A stretch of DNA of 64,000 nt, from NCBI RefSeq assembly GCF_949287625.1, contig NZ_CASEGO010000008.1, positions 6,770 to 70,769 on the forward strand, written 5' to 3'. The stretch comes from an uncultured Brachyspira sp. (GTDB taxonomy: Bacteria; Spirochaetota; Brachyspiria; Brachyspirales; Brachyspiraceae). The first letter of the stretch is position 1. Each line of letters starts with the position of its first letter. Below the pieces are notes generated by a model. That model saw only the letters and a program-made list of their open reading frames with translations. It searched no databases and had not been told where the DNA came from. This document shows, piece by piece, positions 44,701-53,977 of this stretch. The position numbers and the translations under genes are program-made.

Positions 44701-44877
44701 TATTATATTTGTTTCAAGACTAATTTTATTTATAATTTTTGTAACTAACACACATAGTGCTTTTTTAGTTCTTTTTGTATATTTTATTTATAAGAGAATA
44801 AGTTATATGACAATTACAAACATTATATTTATAATTTTAAATAATTTTTATCGATAATCTTTGAAATAAGTCTATTA
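44701..44877. mobile_element. Decayed relative of the MITE-like element (copy 3)
   Basis: The right end AATAGACTTATTTCAAAG (minus strand, ending at 44877) matches the terminal repeat of copies 1 and 2 with two changes; the left end at 44708-44722 keeps TTGTTTCAAGACTAA. The interior does not align by eye with the other copies. It lies directly at the stop codon of the rlmB-like gene, as copy 1 does at modC. A decayed copy or a solo-end remnant is likely. Confidence 0.5.
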
Positions 44878-45591
44878 TTACTTTTTATATATAGAGTATG
44901 CATACCCCATGACAGCAGATGCGGCAGATACATTTAATGAATCAAAATCATTAAAGGCATTTATTATAATACTTCCGTCAGAGTTTTTCTTTAATATATC
45001 TCTCACTCCGCTATGTTCATTGCCGAGTATAATTGCAGTAGGAGTATTAAACTTGAAATCTTCTAAAGATGTATCTCCTTTTTCGCTTGCATAATATATC
45101 CAAAAACCTTTATCTTTCATAAGTTCTATAGTTCTGTTAAGATTGGTTTCTATAGAGATTGGAAGATGATAAGCAGCACCTGCAGATATTTCATAAACTT
45201 TTTCATTGATAGGAGCTGAGTTATCTTTTGGTATTATTATTCCAGATACATCAAAGAAGTATGCATTTCTGATAATAGCACCCAAATTATGAACATCAGT
45301 TATAGAATCTAGTATAAATATTAAAGGATTATCCTTTTTTTCAAGTGCTTTTTGTAAAAAGTTTTCAATACCTATTTCAGCATTTTCTTTTATATCAGCT
45401 GCTATGGAATATACTTTTCCTACTATTTTTTCCATCTCATTTTTATCAACATTTTTTATTAATACTTTCTTTTTTTCAGCTAATTTTATAATATCTTTTT
45501 CTCTTTTTGATATTGGAAATTTTATATATAAAACTTCTACTAGATTTTTTGATATAGCTTCTGTTATCGCATTTTTACTTGTTATAAACAT
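44878..45591 (-). CDS. rlmB: TrmH/SpoU-family RNA methyltransferase (RlmB-like)
   Basis: A 237-residue SpoU methyltransferase. An N-terminal substrate domain (residues 1-75) precedes the knot domain with LDSITDVHNLGAIIRNAYFF near 95-114, AIILGNEHSGVR near 189-200 and LNVSAASAVMGYA near 218-230, the three SpoU motifs. It methylates the ribose of 23S rRNA (G2251 in E. coli) or a related RNA site. It starts three bases after the LptF/G gene and ends the leftward rnj-sppA-yip1-lptF/G operon. Confidence 0.9.
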   Translation of the reverse strand: MFITSKNAITEAISKNLVEVLYIKFPISKREKDIIKLAEKKKVLIKNVDKNEMEKIVGKVYSIAADIKENAEIGIENFLQKALEKKDNPLIFILDSITDVHNLGAIIRNAYFFDVSGIIIPKDNSAPINEKVYEISAGAAYHLPISIETNLNRTIELMKDKGFWIYYASEKGDTSLEDFKFNTPTAIILGNEHSGVRDILKKNSDGSIIINAFNDFDSLNVSAASAVMGYAYSIYKK

Positions 45592-45594
45592 ACT

Positions 45595-46848
45595 TTATTT
45601 TCCTCTGCTAAAGAAAGATCTTATCATAAAAAATCCGCCCATAAGTGCCAGTACTATATTTGGAAACCACATAGCTAAAAAAGGCGGTACCTTTTTACCT
45701 CCTGCTAATAATTCAGCTGCTGTTATAAGAAGATAATATATAACTACAACTATTACAGATATTCCAAAACCAAAACCTTTACCGCTTCTTTTACCTACAA
45801 TTCCTAAAGGAGCACCTATTAATACCATAAATAAACAAGCTGCAGGTATAGATATGAACTTGTAAAATTCAACATAATAAAAATAAGGCACTGATTCATC
45901 AATAGCTTTCTCACGTATTGATACCAACTCGGCAGAATTAGTTTTAATATACTCATTAGAAAAAGATGTTATATCTATTCCAGTATTTTGTACATTACTG
46001 TATGAATTATTTATCATACCTGCTATTTGTTCATCTACAGATTTATTTGCATTAATTTTAGCTTCATTAATTTTTTTTAATATTTCCCAAGAAGGCATTT
46101 CTCTTAATCCTCTTTCATGAGAAGTAAGAGTGCTTACATTTCTAATTATATTAATATCCATAGAATCAAAAACTGTATAGTCATTGGTTACAAATCCGTA
46201 ATTAGGCATTTCCTGCACCACTCCGTCATAGAGTGTTAATGTTACAACCTGAGAATTAGCTTCATTATTTTTCCATAAGCCATATTTTGCTGTAATAACT
46301 CTTTTTGTTTCAGATTTATCATATATTACAACATTTGATATACTTCTGTCATCAGCATATTTTGCTCCTATTGAGAATCCCATATCCGAAATTTCTGTAA
46401 ACTCTAATTTTCCTACAGCAATAGAAGGTCTTATATTTACCATATATGAAATTAATGCTCTGTATCTGTAATTGGATTCGGACATAATAACATTATTAAA
46501 AAATAATGAAAACAGAAAAGTAAAAAAACCTAATATTATTATAGGCATATATATTCTCATATGAGGAAATCCCAAAGCCCTCATAACTATTATTTCATTA
46601 TCTGAAGAAAGTCTTCCGTATCCTATTATACTTGCCATAAGTATTGACATAGGTATAGTTATAGCTATGTTAAATGGAAGCATATAAACAAAAGTTTCTA
46701 ATGACATTAGAAGCGGAGCTCCGTTATTCATAATAAGCCTTATTAATTCTGGTAAAAGCTGTATTACAAATACAAATGTAAAAAATAATATACCCGCTAG
46801 AAACGGACCTATAGTTTCAAGAATAACATATTTAGTAATTTTTTTCAT
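45595..46848 (-). CDS. LptF/LptG-family permease (YjgP/YjgQ)
   Basis: A 417-residue protein. Membrane segments lie near residues 10-30, 55-75 and 100-120, then a periplasmic beta-rich domain, then three segments at about 320-410. TIPMSILMASIIGYGRLSSDNEIIVMRALGFP near 60-92 is the family signature. LptF and LptG pull lipopolysaccharide or lipooligosaccharide from the inner membrane with LptB. F and G cannot be separated here. The gene sits between a Yip1-like gene and rlmB. Confidence 0.88.
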   Translation of the reverse strand: MKKITKYVILETIGPFLAGILFFTFVFVIQLLPELIRLIMNNGAPLLMSLETFVYMLPFNIAITIPMSILMASIIGYGRLSSDNEIIVMRALGFPHMRIYMPIIILGFFTFLFSLFFNNVIMSESNYRYRALISYMVNIRPSIAVGKLEFTEISDMGFSIGAKYADDRSISNVVIYDKSETKRVITAKYGLWKNNEANSQVVTLTLYDGVVQEMPNYGFVTNDYTVFDSMDINIIRNVSTLTSHERGLREMPSWEILKKINEAKINANKSVDEQIAGMINNSYSNVQNTGIDITSFSNEYIKTNSAELVSIREKAIDESVPYFYYVEFYKFISIPAACLFMVLIGAPLGIVGKRSGKGFGFGISVIVVVIYYLLITAAELLAGGKKVPPFLAMWFPNIVLALMGGFFMIRSFFSRGK

Positions 46849-46849
46849 G

Positions 46850-47416
46850 TTATATAATGTTTATAAAACTTCCAAATATTAATATTGCTAAAGCCATATA
46901 TGCTAAATAATCATATATTAAAGGGGCAAACAAAACTAAAACAGCTCTGAATGAACTTTTTATATTAAATGAATACTTAATATTATTATACATAAGTACT
47001 ATATAATATAACTGCAGTATTAACAGTGTTCCTGCCTGTATCCAATATATAGAACTAAAATTTCCAAATATCAAAGTTATAGGAAGTATAAAAATAAATA
47101 TTCCATATATACCAAAACAGTTATTAATAAAAGTAGTTATATTCTTTTTGTCATTATTTTTAAAAAATACTGATACTGTAAGATTAATGATGGCTATTTT
47201 TACTATATTTGATACTGCAATATAAACAGCTATTGCAAAAGCAAGCAGAAATAATTTTACTATATTACATCTTGAATTTGATGTATATAGTGCTGATACA
47301 GCAATACTTAATATAGAAAGTAAATATATCAAAAACGAAGATTCAAAATTAATATTATGCCTCATAGCATATTTGGGATGCATCATGTATAAATATATTG
47401 CTTTTGATATTCTCAT
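46850..47416 (-). CDS. Yip1-like multi-pass membrane protein
   Basis: A 188-residue protein with about five hydrophobic segments, beginning MRISKAIYLYMMHPKYAM, the N-terminal pattern of bacterial Yip1 domain proteins. Function in bacteria is unknown. Its start shares one base with the sppA stop, and it ends one base before the LptF/G gene, so all are cotranslated. Confidence 0.65.
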   Translation of the reverse strand: MRISKAIYLYMMHPKYAMRHNINFESSFLIYLLSILSIAVSALYTSNSRCNIVKLFLLAFAIAVYIAVSNIVKIAIINLTVSVFFKNNDKKNITTFINNCFGIYGIFIFILPITLIFGNFSSIYWIQAGTLLILQLYYIVLMYNNIKYSFNIKSSFRAVLVLFAPLIYDYLAYMALAILIFGSFINII

Positions 47417-48516
47417 CAGTTTTCTCCGATATAGTTTGGAATATAAATATACATAGGCACTCCTATATATTTTGTGTTAATAATCTCTTCATATGGTATA
47501 GGAAGTGAAGATTTAGGCTTTATATTTTCAGATATTCCAGAAAATAGCATATTAAGTAAATTATCTTTCGGCTTAGGCTTTTTAATAATGTAAGGCTCTT
47601 CATCTTTTATGCCGCCCAATTTTGCAGCATCTTTTATAGCGTCCTGCAATGTACCTATAGCATCTATAAGTCCTACGTCCAATGCTTTTTTACCGCTGAA
47701 CACTCTTCCGTCAAATAGTTCCTCTCTGTTTCCTTTTATTTTATCGCCTCTTGCCTGTTCTACTACATTTGTAAACTGAGCAACAAATTCATAAGTCATA
47801 TCCTGCCAGTATGCAAGCTCATCTTCTCTAGGTTCTCTGAAAGGGGAGAGCGAATCCTTATTTCTTCCGCTTTTTATTGTATACATTTTTACACCGTATT
47901 TATCCATTAAGTCAGAAACATTAAGAAATTGTGATATGACTCCTATACTTCCAGTAAGAGTGGATTCATTAGCATATATTTTATCGGCTATCATAGACAT
48001 ATAGTATCCGCCGCTTGCTGCCATACTTCTAAATGAGGCTACTATTGGTTTGGGATATTTTGCTTTTAAATCATGTAAATATTTTAAAGCTTCTTCACAT
48101 GAAGTTAAAGCTCCTCCGGGACTGTCTACCTGAAGAACTATTGCTTTTACTTGGGGATTTTTTAGATAGTATTCAAAATCGTCCATAAGTTCTTCGGTTA
48201 CAGAAGGATATTCCAAACCTATACTGGTTTTTCTCTTTGCATGTGTTATAACTCCAGTCAAATCTATAATAGCAATACCATCTTGCGTATTTGCTGATAT
48301 TGTATTAATTTTTTTTGTTATTTGTATAGAAGGAGTTTTACTTTCATTGTTAAAAAATAAACTGTATATTCCAATTATAATTGATGCCAAAACCAAAGCT
48401 GTAAATATTAACTCTCTTTTACCGCCTTTTTCTTTTTGGATTTTGTTCTTTTTATTTGGGCTGTTTTCTTCTTGGCTGTTATTTTCTTTATTCTCTTTTT
48501 CTTCTTCGTATGACAT
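47416..48516 (-). CDS. sppA: Signal peptide peptidase A (S49 protease)
   Basis: A 366-residue protein. A charged cytoplasmic tail of about 35 residues precedes a membrane segment (residues 36-53). The S49 fold follows with VDSPGGALTSCEEALKYL near 126-143, KPIVASFRSMAASGGYYMSMIADKIYAN near 152-180 (catalytic Ser in AASGGYY) and STLTGSIGVISQF near 181; the Lys of the dyad is not assigned by eye. It degrades leftover signal peptides in the membrane. A strong GAGGAGATAAA marks the start, although it lies 109 bases inside the RNase J gene. Confidence 0.9.
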   Translation of the reverse strand: MSYEEEKENKENNSQEENSPNKKNKIQKEKGGKRELIFTALVLASIIIGIYSLFFNNESKTPSIQITKKINTISANTQDGIAIIDLTGVITHAKRKTSIGLEYPSVTEELMDDFEYYLKNPQVKAIVLQVDSPGGALTSCEEALKYLHDLKAKYPKPIVASFRSMAASGGYYMSMIADKIYANESTLTGSIGVISQFLNVSDLMDKYGVKMYTIKSGRNKDSLSPFREPREDELAYWQDMTYEFVAQFTNVVEQARGDKIKGNREELFDGRVFSGKKALDVGLIDAIGTLQDAIKDAAKLGGIKDEEPYIIKKPKPKDNLLNMLFSGISENIKPKSSLPIPYEEIINTKYIGVPMYIYIPNYIGEN

Positions 48517-50315
48517 TTTATCTCCTCTTCATTTTCTGTTATTATTTTTTCATTATTGAAATTATCTATATTATCAATATTAATATCATTTTCTGATGTT
48601 TCTGTATTTTCTATATAAACATGATCCATATATAAACATACAAATATTACAGGCTCACGACCTATTATCTGCATGAATTTTTTACGCAATGCTTCTCTTA
48701 CTTCGTATTTTATTGTTGAAGGAGTTCTTTTATTTCTATCGAGCAGTTTTTTTACGGCTGCCATTGCTGAGTTAATTCCTTCTTCTCTGAGCTGTTCTGT
48801 TTTATGTATTAAACCTTCTTTTTCTCCTCCGTTATAAGTAAAGCCTTTGCTTTCCAAATCTACTTTTATATCATATTGTCCTGTTTTATTTTTTTTGGCT
48901 ATTACATTGGCAACAACGACACCATTAAGTGATAATTGTTCTCTGTCATGAAATATACTCTCTTCTAAATCGCCTACGCCTTTACCGTCAACATATATAT
49001 TTCTAATTTCTATAGGTTCAGCCAATTTTGCTTCTAAAGTTTCATCTATTTCAAGTACATCTCCATTGTAGAGTAAAAATCCTTTAGTATCTAATCCATT
49101 TAAATTTTCAACTAATTTTATATGAGTTATTAAATGTCTCTTCTCTCCATGAATAGGTATAAAATATTTTGGCTTTACCAATCTGTACATTAATTTTAAA
49201 TCTTCGCTTGAAGCATGCCCAGATACATGAAGCAGTTTTTTATCTTCGCCTACCATTTTTGCACCTAGATCAAATAGGTTATTTATCATTCTAGTAACAG
49301 CCATTTCGTTTCCCGGTATAACGCTTGATGAAAATATTACCATATCTCCGTCTTCTACCTTTATATGCTTATGAGCCTCTGCTGCTATTAAAGAAAGAGA
49401 TGAATAAGGTTCTCCCTGCGTTCCAGTAGTTATACATACTATTTTCTCTCTTGGATATCTGTTTATTTTATCTATCGGTATTACTATATCATAAAGATTT
49501 AAATATCCCATATCCTGAGCTATTTTAGTAAATTTAATCAAACTTCTTCCAGAAAATGCCACGTATTTATTGTTCACTTTTGCAGCAGTTACTAAATCCT
49601 GTATTCTCTCTATACTGCTTGCAAATACTGCAACAATAATCATACCGTCTTCATAAGCAAAAAGAGGCGTCATATTATTTTGAACAACGCTTTCGCTCAT
49701 AGAAAAACCTTCTTTTTGGCAGTTAGTGGAGTCGGCAAGCATTAAAAGCACTCCGTTTTCTCCGTATTCAGCAAACTTATACAAATCTATAAATTTATCA
49801 GTTGTAGGATTTAAATCTATTTTGAAATCACCTGTATGTATTATTATTCCAAGAGGCGTAGTTATAGCAATTCCCACTCCGTCTGGTATACTGTGATTAA
49901 CTCTTATAAACTCTATATCAAAATTCATACCCAGCTGTATTTTATTTCTAGGCTCTACTTCATATAATTTTGTATCTTTATATTCATTTTTATAATCATT
50001 AAGTTTAGCCATTAAAAAGGCTATAGTCAGTCTTGAACCGTATATAGGAATATCTGGGAAGTTTCTTAAAAAATGAGGTATTGCTCCTATATGATCCTCA
50101 TGCCCATGTGTAAGTATAAGCCCTATAACATTTTTATTTTCCAAATATGATGTATCTGGTATAACATAATCTATTCCAAGCATATGATATCTAGGAAACA
50201 TAAAGCCGCAATCAATTACTAAAACTTCATTTCCGTATTCTATGACTGTCATATTCATACCAATTTCCTGCACGCCGCCAAGAGGTATGATTCTTATTTT
50301 ATCATTACTATTCAT
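48408..50315 (-). CDS. rnj: Ribonuclease J with long basic tail
   Basis: A 635-residue metallo-beta-lactamase/beta-CASP nuclease. IIPLGGVQEIGMN near residue 9, LTHGHEDHIGAIP near 69-81 (metal ligands), HTGDFKID near 159, and FSSSVIPGNEMAV plus LLHVSGHASSEDLKLM near 365-400 are diagnostic. It trims and degrades mRNA from the 5' end. Residues 600-635 are a Lys/Arg-rich tail encoded in the 109 bases that overlap sppA, an unusually long same-strand overlap; the tail may bind RNA. A promoter at 50377-50405 lies upstream. Confidence 0.93.
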   Translation of the reverse strand: MNSNDKIRIIPLGGVQEIGMNMTVIEYGNEVLVIDCGFMFPRYHMLGIDYVIPDTSYLENKNVIGLILTHGHEDHIGAIPHFLRNFPDIPIYGSRLTIAFLMAKLNDYKNEYKDTKLYEVEPRNKIQLGMNFDIEFIRVNHSIPDGVGIAITTPLGIIIHTGDFKIDLNPTTDKFIDLYKFAEYGENGVLLMLADSTNCQKEGFSMSESVVQNNMTPLFAYEDGMIIVAVFASSIERIQDLVTAAKVNNKYVAFSGRSLIKFTKIAQDMGYLNLYDIVIPIDKINRYPREKIVCITTGTQGEPYSSLSLIAAEAHKHIKVEDGDMVIFSSSVIPGNEMAVTRMINNLFDLGAKMVGEDKKLLHVSGHASSEDLKLMYRLVKPKYFIPIHGEKRHLITHIKLVENLNGLDTKGFLLYNGDVLEIDETLEAKLAEPIEIRNIYVDGKGVGDLEESIFHDREQLSLNGVVVANVIAKKNKTGQYDIKVDLESKGFTYNGGEKEGLIHKTEQLREEGINSAMAAVKKLLDRNKRTPSTIKYEVREALRKKFMQIIGREPVIFVCLYMDHVYIENTETSENDINIDNIDNFNNEKIITENEEEIKCHTKKKKRIKKITAKKKTAQIKRTKSKKKKAVKES

Positions 50316-50376
50316 TTACATTAACTACTTTATTATTTAAATTTTCAATATATCAGACCCATTACTATTTTTCTTT

Positions 50377-50405
50377 ATTTTAACTATAAAAAAATATTAA
50401 GTCAA
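50377..50405 (-). promoter_or_regulatory. Sigma-70 promoter of the RNase J operon
   Basis: Minus-strand TTGACT (50400-50405), 17 bases, TAAAAT (50377-50382), about 60 bases before the rnj start at 50315. Confidence 0.65.
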
Positions 50406-50475
50406 GCTATAAAATAATGTACTTTTTTAGTGTAATAATATTTTTATACAGTAATTATAATATGATTTGTCTAAT

Positions 50476-50515
50476 AAAAAATAATGCATAGCAAGTTTTT
50501 TAACCTGCTATGCAT
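50476..50515 (-). terminator. Rho-independent terminator of the beta-propeller-like gene
   Basis: ATGCATAGCA (50484-50493) pairs perfectly with TGCTATGCAT (50506-50515). On the minus strand the stem is followed by TATTTTTTATT. It ends the transcript of the gene at 50539. Confidence 0.85.
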
Positions 50516-50538
50516 ACTTATAAAAAAATAATAGAGAT

Positions 50539-52143
50539 TTAGTTTTGCTGATTATCATTCATAATCATGCCGTTTTTTATTATGTATATGTTTTTTCCGT
50601 CAGAAACTATTGACATAGCATTTTCATTAGTATCATCTAAAGGCGATACATAATCATATCCGCCGAATTCTCTTCTTAATGAAGCATTTTTATTTAGTAT
50701 AAAATAATAATATTTACCTAATCTTTCTCCAGTAAAAGCAAATGAATCACCTAAAAACTTAAATGAAGTTATATTATTGTATGAAGGGCTTTCAAAATCA
50801 TTTCCTATAATATACTCTCTTTCATTTTTACTTGCATTATAAACTAGATTATTATTTGTAGAAAAGTATATATCATTTATAGCATCATAGTTATTAGGAA
50901 GTCTTCTGCCGTTTAGAATTATAAAAGATACTCCGTTAGTTTGAGCTCCGTAAGCTAAAAGAGAACTGTCATCAGAGTATTTATAATCATGTATGATATC
51001 GTAATTAGTAGTCATATTTCCGCCTACATATAACTGCATAGTATTGTTTGTATTAACATTTATAAATACTAAAGTTTTTCCGTTAGGTGAGAATGACATA
51101 TTAGTTACCAAATTAAATTCTCCGTAATTTCTTCCATTAGCAATAACACTTGTCATAATAAATTCATTTGTAATTATTGTATTTGAAGTGTCTGCTGCAG
51201 GAGGCAAAGACGGAATTTCATTGTATCTTATATTAGTAATAACATTTGTTACAGTCATTAATGCTATAGTGTTTGACTGACCTTTAACAGTTATTCCTTC
51301 TTCATTTGTATATACGCTTATATTTGAAAGATTATAATTTGTAATAGTTGAAGTATTAGTTACAATATCATTTGTAATTTCAATATTATTTGTTAATGAA
51401 TTAGTATTAGTTTGACTATTAGTATCAATCTGAGGCATCATTTTTACAGCATATGCTATACTGTTATTATTAAATGAAGCAAGATCATCAACTAATCTAA
51501 AGTTTTCGCTATCGGAAGTTCCAGTAAATATTACAGCATTTCCTTCATTTTCAATAACATATACTATATTAGTTCCGTCATTTGAAAATTTTAATCTGTC
51601 TGCTTTAGATGATATTTGTTTTTCTTCGCCGTTAATATTTATATAATATAGTCCGTCTCTTGAATATGAGAAAGCATAGGAATTATCATTTATTACACTG
51701 TCAAATAATTCTGAATATTGTACTTTTGCCTCTCCGTTTATAACAGCTATTCCGTAATTCATTAATCTTGCGAATATTATTGAGTTGTTTCCAGAAAAAA
51801 TAGTTCTTTCTATAGAATCAAATTCCTGTTCAGTATTGCCGTATATTAATACCCACATATCTTTTCCAAGCGAAGTTTTAAGCATTGTAGCAGTTAATGT
51901 TCCGTTTGGAAGTATTTTAATAATTCCAGCATCTTTATATCCAGTGAGTCTGCTGTTTTTGTATATTATATCAAAGGTTTTACCTTCATTTGCCGAGTTT
52001 TTTTCTATAATTAGGGCATAATTACTTTCTGATGAAATATATGAATTGTTAAGTCTTTCATTATTTTGTAAGGTGTATATTTGAGTGAAAGCTCTTGTAT
52101 ATAACAAAAGAAATAGTATGGATACAATATATAATCTTTTCAT
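50539..52143 (-). CDS. Exported WD40/TolB-like repeat protein
   Basis: A 534-residue protein with a signal peptide (KRLYIVSILFLLLYTRAFTQ). The ATG at 52143 is chosen over a TTG at 52155; GGGA lies seven bases before it. Repeated segments such as YSRDGLYYININGEEKQI, FSNDGTNIVYVIENEG and MSFSPNGKTLVFINVNTNN recall beta-propeller blades. Residues about 240-310 are an Asn/Thr-rich linker. Export and blades suggest a periplasmic protein-binding scaffold; function unknown. A clear terminator follows. Confidence 0.7.
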   Translation of the reverse strand: MKRLYIVSILFLLLYTRAFTQIYTLQNNERLNNSYISSESNYALIIEKNSANEGKTFDIIYKNSRLTGYKDAGIIKILPNGTLTATMLKTSLGKDMWVLIYGNTEQEFDSIERTIFSGNNSIIFARLMNYGIAVINGEAKVQYSELFDSVINDNSYAFSYSRDGLYYININGEEKQISSKADRLKFSNDGTNIVYVIENEGNAVIFTGTSDSENFRLVDDLASFNNNSIAYAVKMMPQIDTNSQTNTNSLTNNIEITNDIVTNTSTITNYNLSNISVYTNEEGITVKGQSNTIALMTVTNVITNIRYNEIPSLPPAADTSNTIITNEFIMTSVIANGRNYGEFNLVTNMSFSPNGKTLVFINVNTNNTMQLYVGGNMTTNYDIIHDYKYSDDSSLLAYGAQTNGVSFIILNGRRLPNNYDAINDIYFSTNNNLVYNASKNEREYIIGNDFESPSYNNITSFKFLGDSFAFTGERLGKYYYFILNKNASLRREFGGYDYVSPLDDTNENAMSIVSDGKNIYIIKNGMIMNDNQQN

Positions 52144-52291
52144 AATAATTCCCAATATTAATATGTTTGTATATTTTTTTATATAATCGGAACATTTACA
52201 GTCTAAAATTAATAATTATGTAAAATTATTAACTTAAAAAAAATTAAAATTTGACGAGTATTGTGGAAGTATATTTTTATTTGGAGGCTGT

Positions 52292-52720
52292 ATGAAATAT
52301 AATTATTTAATACTAATTGTTTTTTCTTTTTTAGCATTATCATGTAAGACTGTAGAAAAAAATAATACTCAAACTTCAAATATTGTAAATTTTAATGAAG
52401 GCTGGGTAAATGAAAGTAAGTTTATAGCTACATCTATAGGATACCCTAACGGTTATGCTTCAACAGAAGAAGAGATAAAAACAAGTGCTTTTAATGCTGC
52501 TTTAGCTTTATCAAAAGTAAAAATTGAGAATGCCTTTGCTAAAGAGCTTCCAAACAGAGAATCTGAAAATACAGAATTAAAAAATATTGTAGAAAAGTAT
52601 ATAAAAGTGGAATATTCAAGTTTTATAGATGATAGGTACTATCAGCTTAAAACAACTGTGGAATATGACAATCTTCTTTCATTGTTAAGGGCTGGAAATA
52701 TCAAAAAAATGCTTAATTAA
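52292..52720 (+). CDS. Hypothetical lipoprotein
   Basis: A 142-residue protein with lipoprotein signal (VFSFLALSCKTVEKN, Cys near residue 18). The mature part begins with GWVNESKFIATSIGYPN and a helix-rich AFNAALALSKVKIENAF segment, resembling LPP20/DUF4384-like spirochaetal lipoproteins only loosely. TTGGAGG precedes the start. Probably an outer-membrane or periplasmic lipoprotein; no function assigned. Confidence 0.7.
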   Translation: MKYNYLILIVFSFLALSCKTVEKNNTQTSNIVNFNEGWVNESKFIATSIGYPNGYASTEEEIKTSAFNAALALSKVKIENAFAKELPNRESENTELKNIVEKYIKVEYSSFIDDRYYQLKTTVEYDNLLSLLRAGNIKKMLN

Positions 52721-52808
52721 TTTACATTTTTTTTACGTTTTTAATAATAATTAGTTTTTATTAGTAACTATATTAAAAAGGGGAAAATCGTATGAGCTTA
52801 AAAAAATT

Positions 52809-53147
52809 ATGGTTCTAGCTACTTCTATTGTTTTTGCAACTAGCATGTTCCTATTTGCTCAAGGTAAAGTTGATTTGTCTAAAGTACCAGATGGAACATA
52901 TTTAGGAAACTACAAAGCTACTTACAAAACAAGACAAGGCGATTATCAAGCTAAAGTTACTGTTGCAGGCGGTAAATTAACAAAAGTTGTACTAACAAAA
53001 TGTGCACATAGCAGCGGACCTGCTAGAGGAAAAGCAGCTTATGACAAAATGATTCAGGCTAATGACATTTATGTTGATGGCGTTAGCGGAGCTACTTGGG
53101 CTGCATTAGTAGAAGATGCATTAACAAAATTAACTCCTGCTAAATAA
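52809..53147 (+). CDS. FMN-binding domain protein; N-terminus frameshifted at an A7 tract
   Basis: A 112-residue frame from ATG 52809: a hydrophobic start (VLATSIVFATSMFLFAQG) and an FMN_bind domain with GTYLGNYKA near residue 29 and DGVSGATWAALVEDAL near 90-105; the Thr of SGAT is the residue flavinylated in related proteins. There is no ribosome site before this ATG. A strong AAGGGG lies before another ATG at 52792, whose frame stops at 52818. Adding one A to the A7 run at 52800-52806 would join the two frames and give a normal signal peptide (MSLKKIMVLATS). The gene is thus frameshifted, slippage-dependent or affected by a sequence error. Confidence 0.75.
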   Translation: MVLATSIVFATSMFLFAQGKVDLSKVPDGTYLGNYKATYKTRQGDYQAKVTVAGGKLTKVVLTKCAHSSGPARGKAAYDKMIQANDIYVDGVSGATWAALVEDALTKLTPAK

Positions 53148-53171
53148 TTTTTATATTTAAGAATCTTAATG

Positions 53172-53202
53172 AGCGTATCTAATATTTAGGTACGCTTTTT
53201 TA
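53172..53202 (+). terminator. Rho-independent terminator after the FMN-binding gene
   Basis: AGCGTA-TCTAA (53172-53182) pairs with TTAGG-TACGCT (53186-53196) using a G-T pair, followed by a T-run to about 53201. Confidence 0.85.
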
Positions 53203-53317
53203 TTATTTTTTATTTTATTTATTATTGAATTTTTTACACTGTTTTTATATTTAAGTTATTTTATTTTGTATATTTTTTATAAAGTATTAATAAATTTAAA
53301 AATCGGACTTTAATGTT

Positions 53318-53827
53318 ATGAAAAATAAAATAATTATATTATTAATTTTTTTAGCTGTTTTATTAGTGATTGTTTTTATATTGTCATACGGTAAAATAAA
53401 ATCAAGAGCAAAAGAGATAAGCAGAGAATACATTGAAAAATATAAGCCTGATATAACTTTTAAAAGTGCCTCTATAGATGAAATTACTTTATCATATATC
53501 ACATTAAATACATTAATCGAGGTAAAAAATAATCTGCCTTTCGAACTTCCTATAGAAAAAGCCGAAGTTAAACTTATAAACAATTCTGATAAAGTATTTG
53601 CTTCTGCTAATTCATTAGATACTTCAGAAAATTTAAAAATACCTGCTAATTCTTCTATATCATTTAATATGAAATTCAAAGCACAGTATTCTGACTTATT
53701 TGAAACTGTTATAGATGCTATAAAGTCTAAAAGTTTTAAATGCAATGCCAATATTATTATAACTTTTACTGTATATGGTAAGTATTTTGAGTTTTCTTAT
53801 GATGAAGAACTAGTATTTATACAATAG
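53318..53827 (+). CDS. LEA type 2-like exported/anchored protein
   Basis: A 169-residue protein with one N-terminal membrane segment (residues 4-24). The rest is beta-rich, with ASIDEITLSYITLNTLIEVKNNLPFELPIEKAEVKL near 47-82 and SISFNMKFKAQ near 112, which follows the LEA_2/WHy pattern. Such domains sit in envelope proteins of Gram-negative bacteria. Function is unknown. A small hairpin follows the stop. Confidence 0.65.
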   Translation: MKNKIIILLIFLAVLLVIVFILSYGKIKSRAKEISREYIEKYKPDITFKSASIDEITLSYITLNTLIEVKNNLPFELPIEKAEVKLINNSDKVFASANSLDTSENLKIPANSSISFNMKFKAQYSDLFETVIDAIKSKSFKCNANIIITFTVYGKYFEFSYDEELVFIQ

Positions 53828-53881
53828 GTTTTTATTATTAATATAATAGCTAACTAATATAAAACCTAGTATTTTTTGCAG

Positions 53882-53910
53882 CTTTTTTGGGCACAAAAAA
53901 GTTTATAATT
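53882..53910 (+). terminator. Candidate terminator hairpin
   Basis: CTTTTTTG (53882-53889) pairs with CAAAAAAG (53894-53901), followed by TTTATAATT. It lies 55 bases after the LEA-like gene. Confidence 0.5.
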
Positions 53911-53977
53911 CTATATAAAGTGCATCCGTTGACAAAATAAAATTGTTCCAGTGTATGTTAAATTTAGCAGTTTTAAT

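Noticed and set aside
44590..44877. Possible gene in the gap before the rlmB-like stop
   Set aside because: The stretch is AT-rich with stops in all frames and is better explained by the decayed repeat element.
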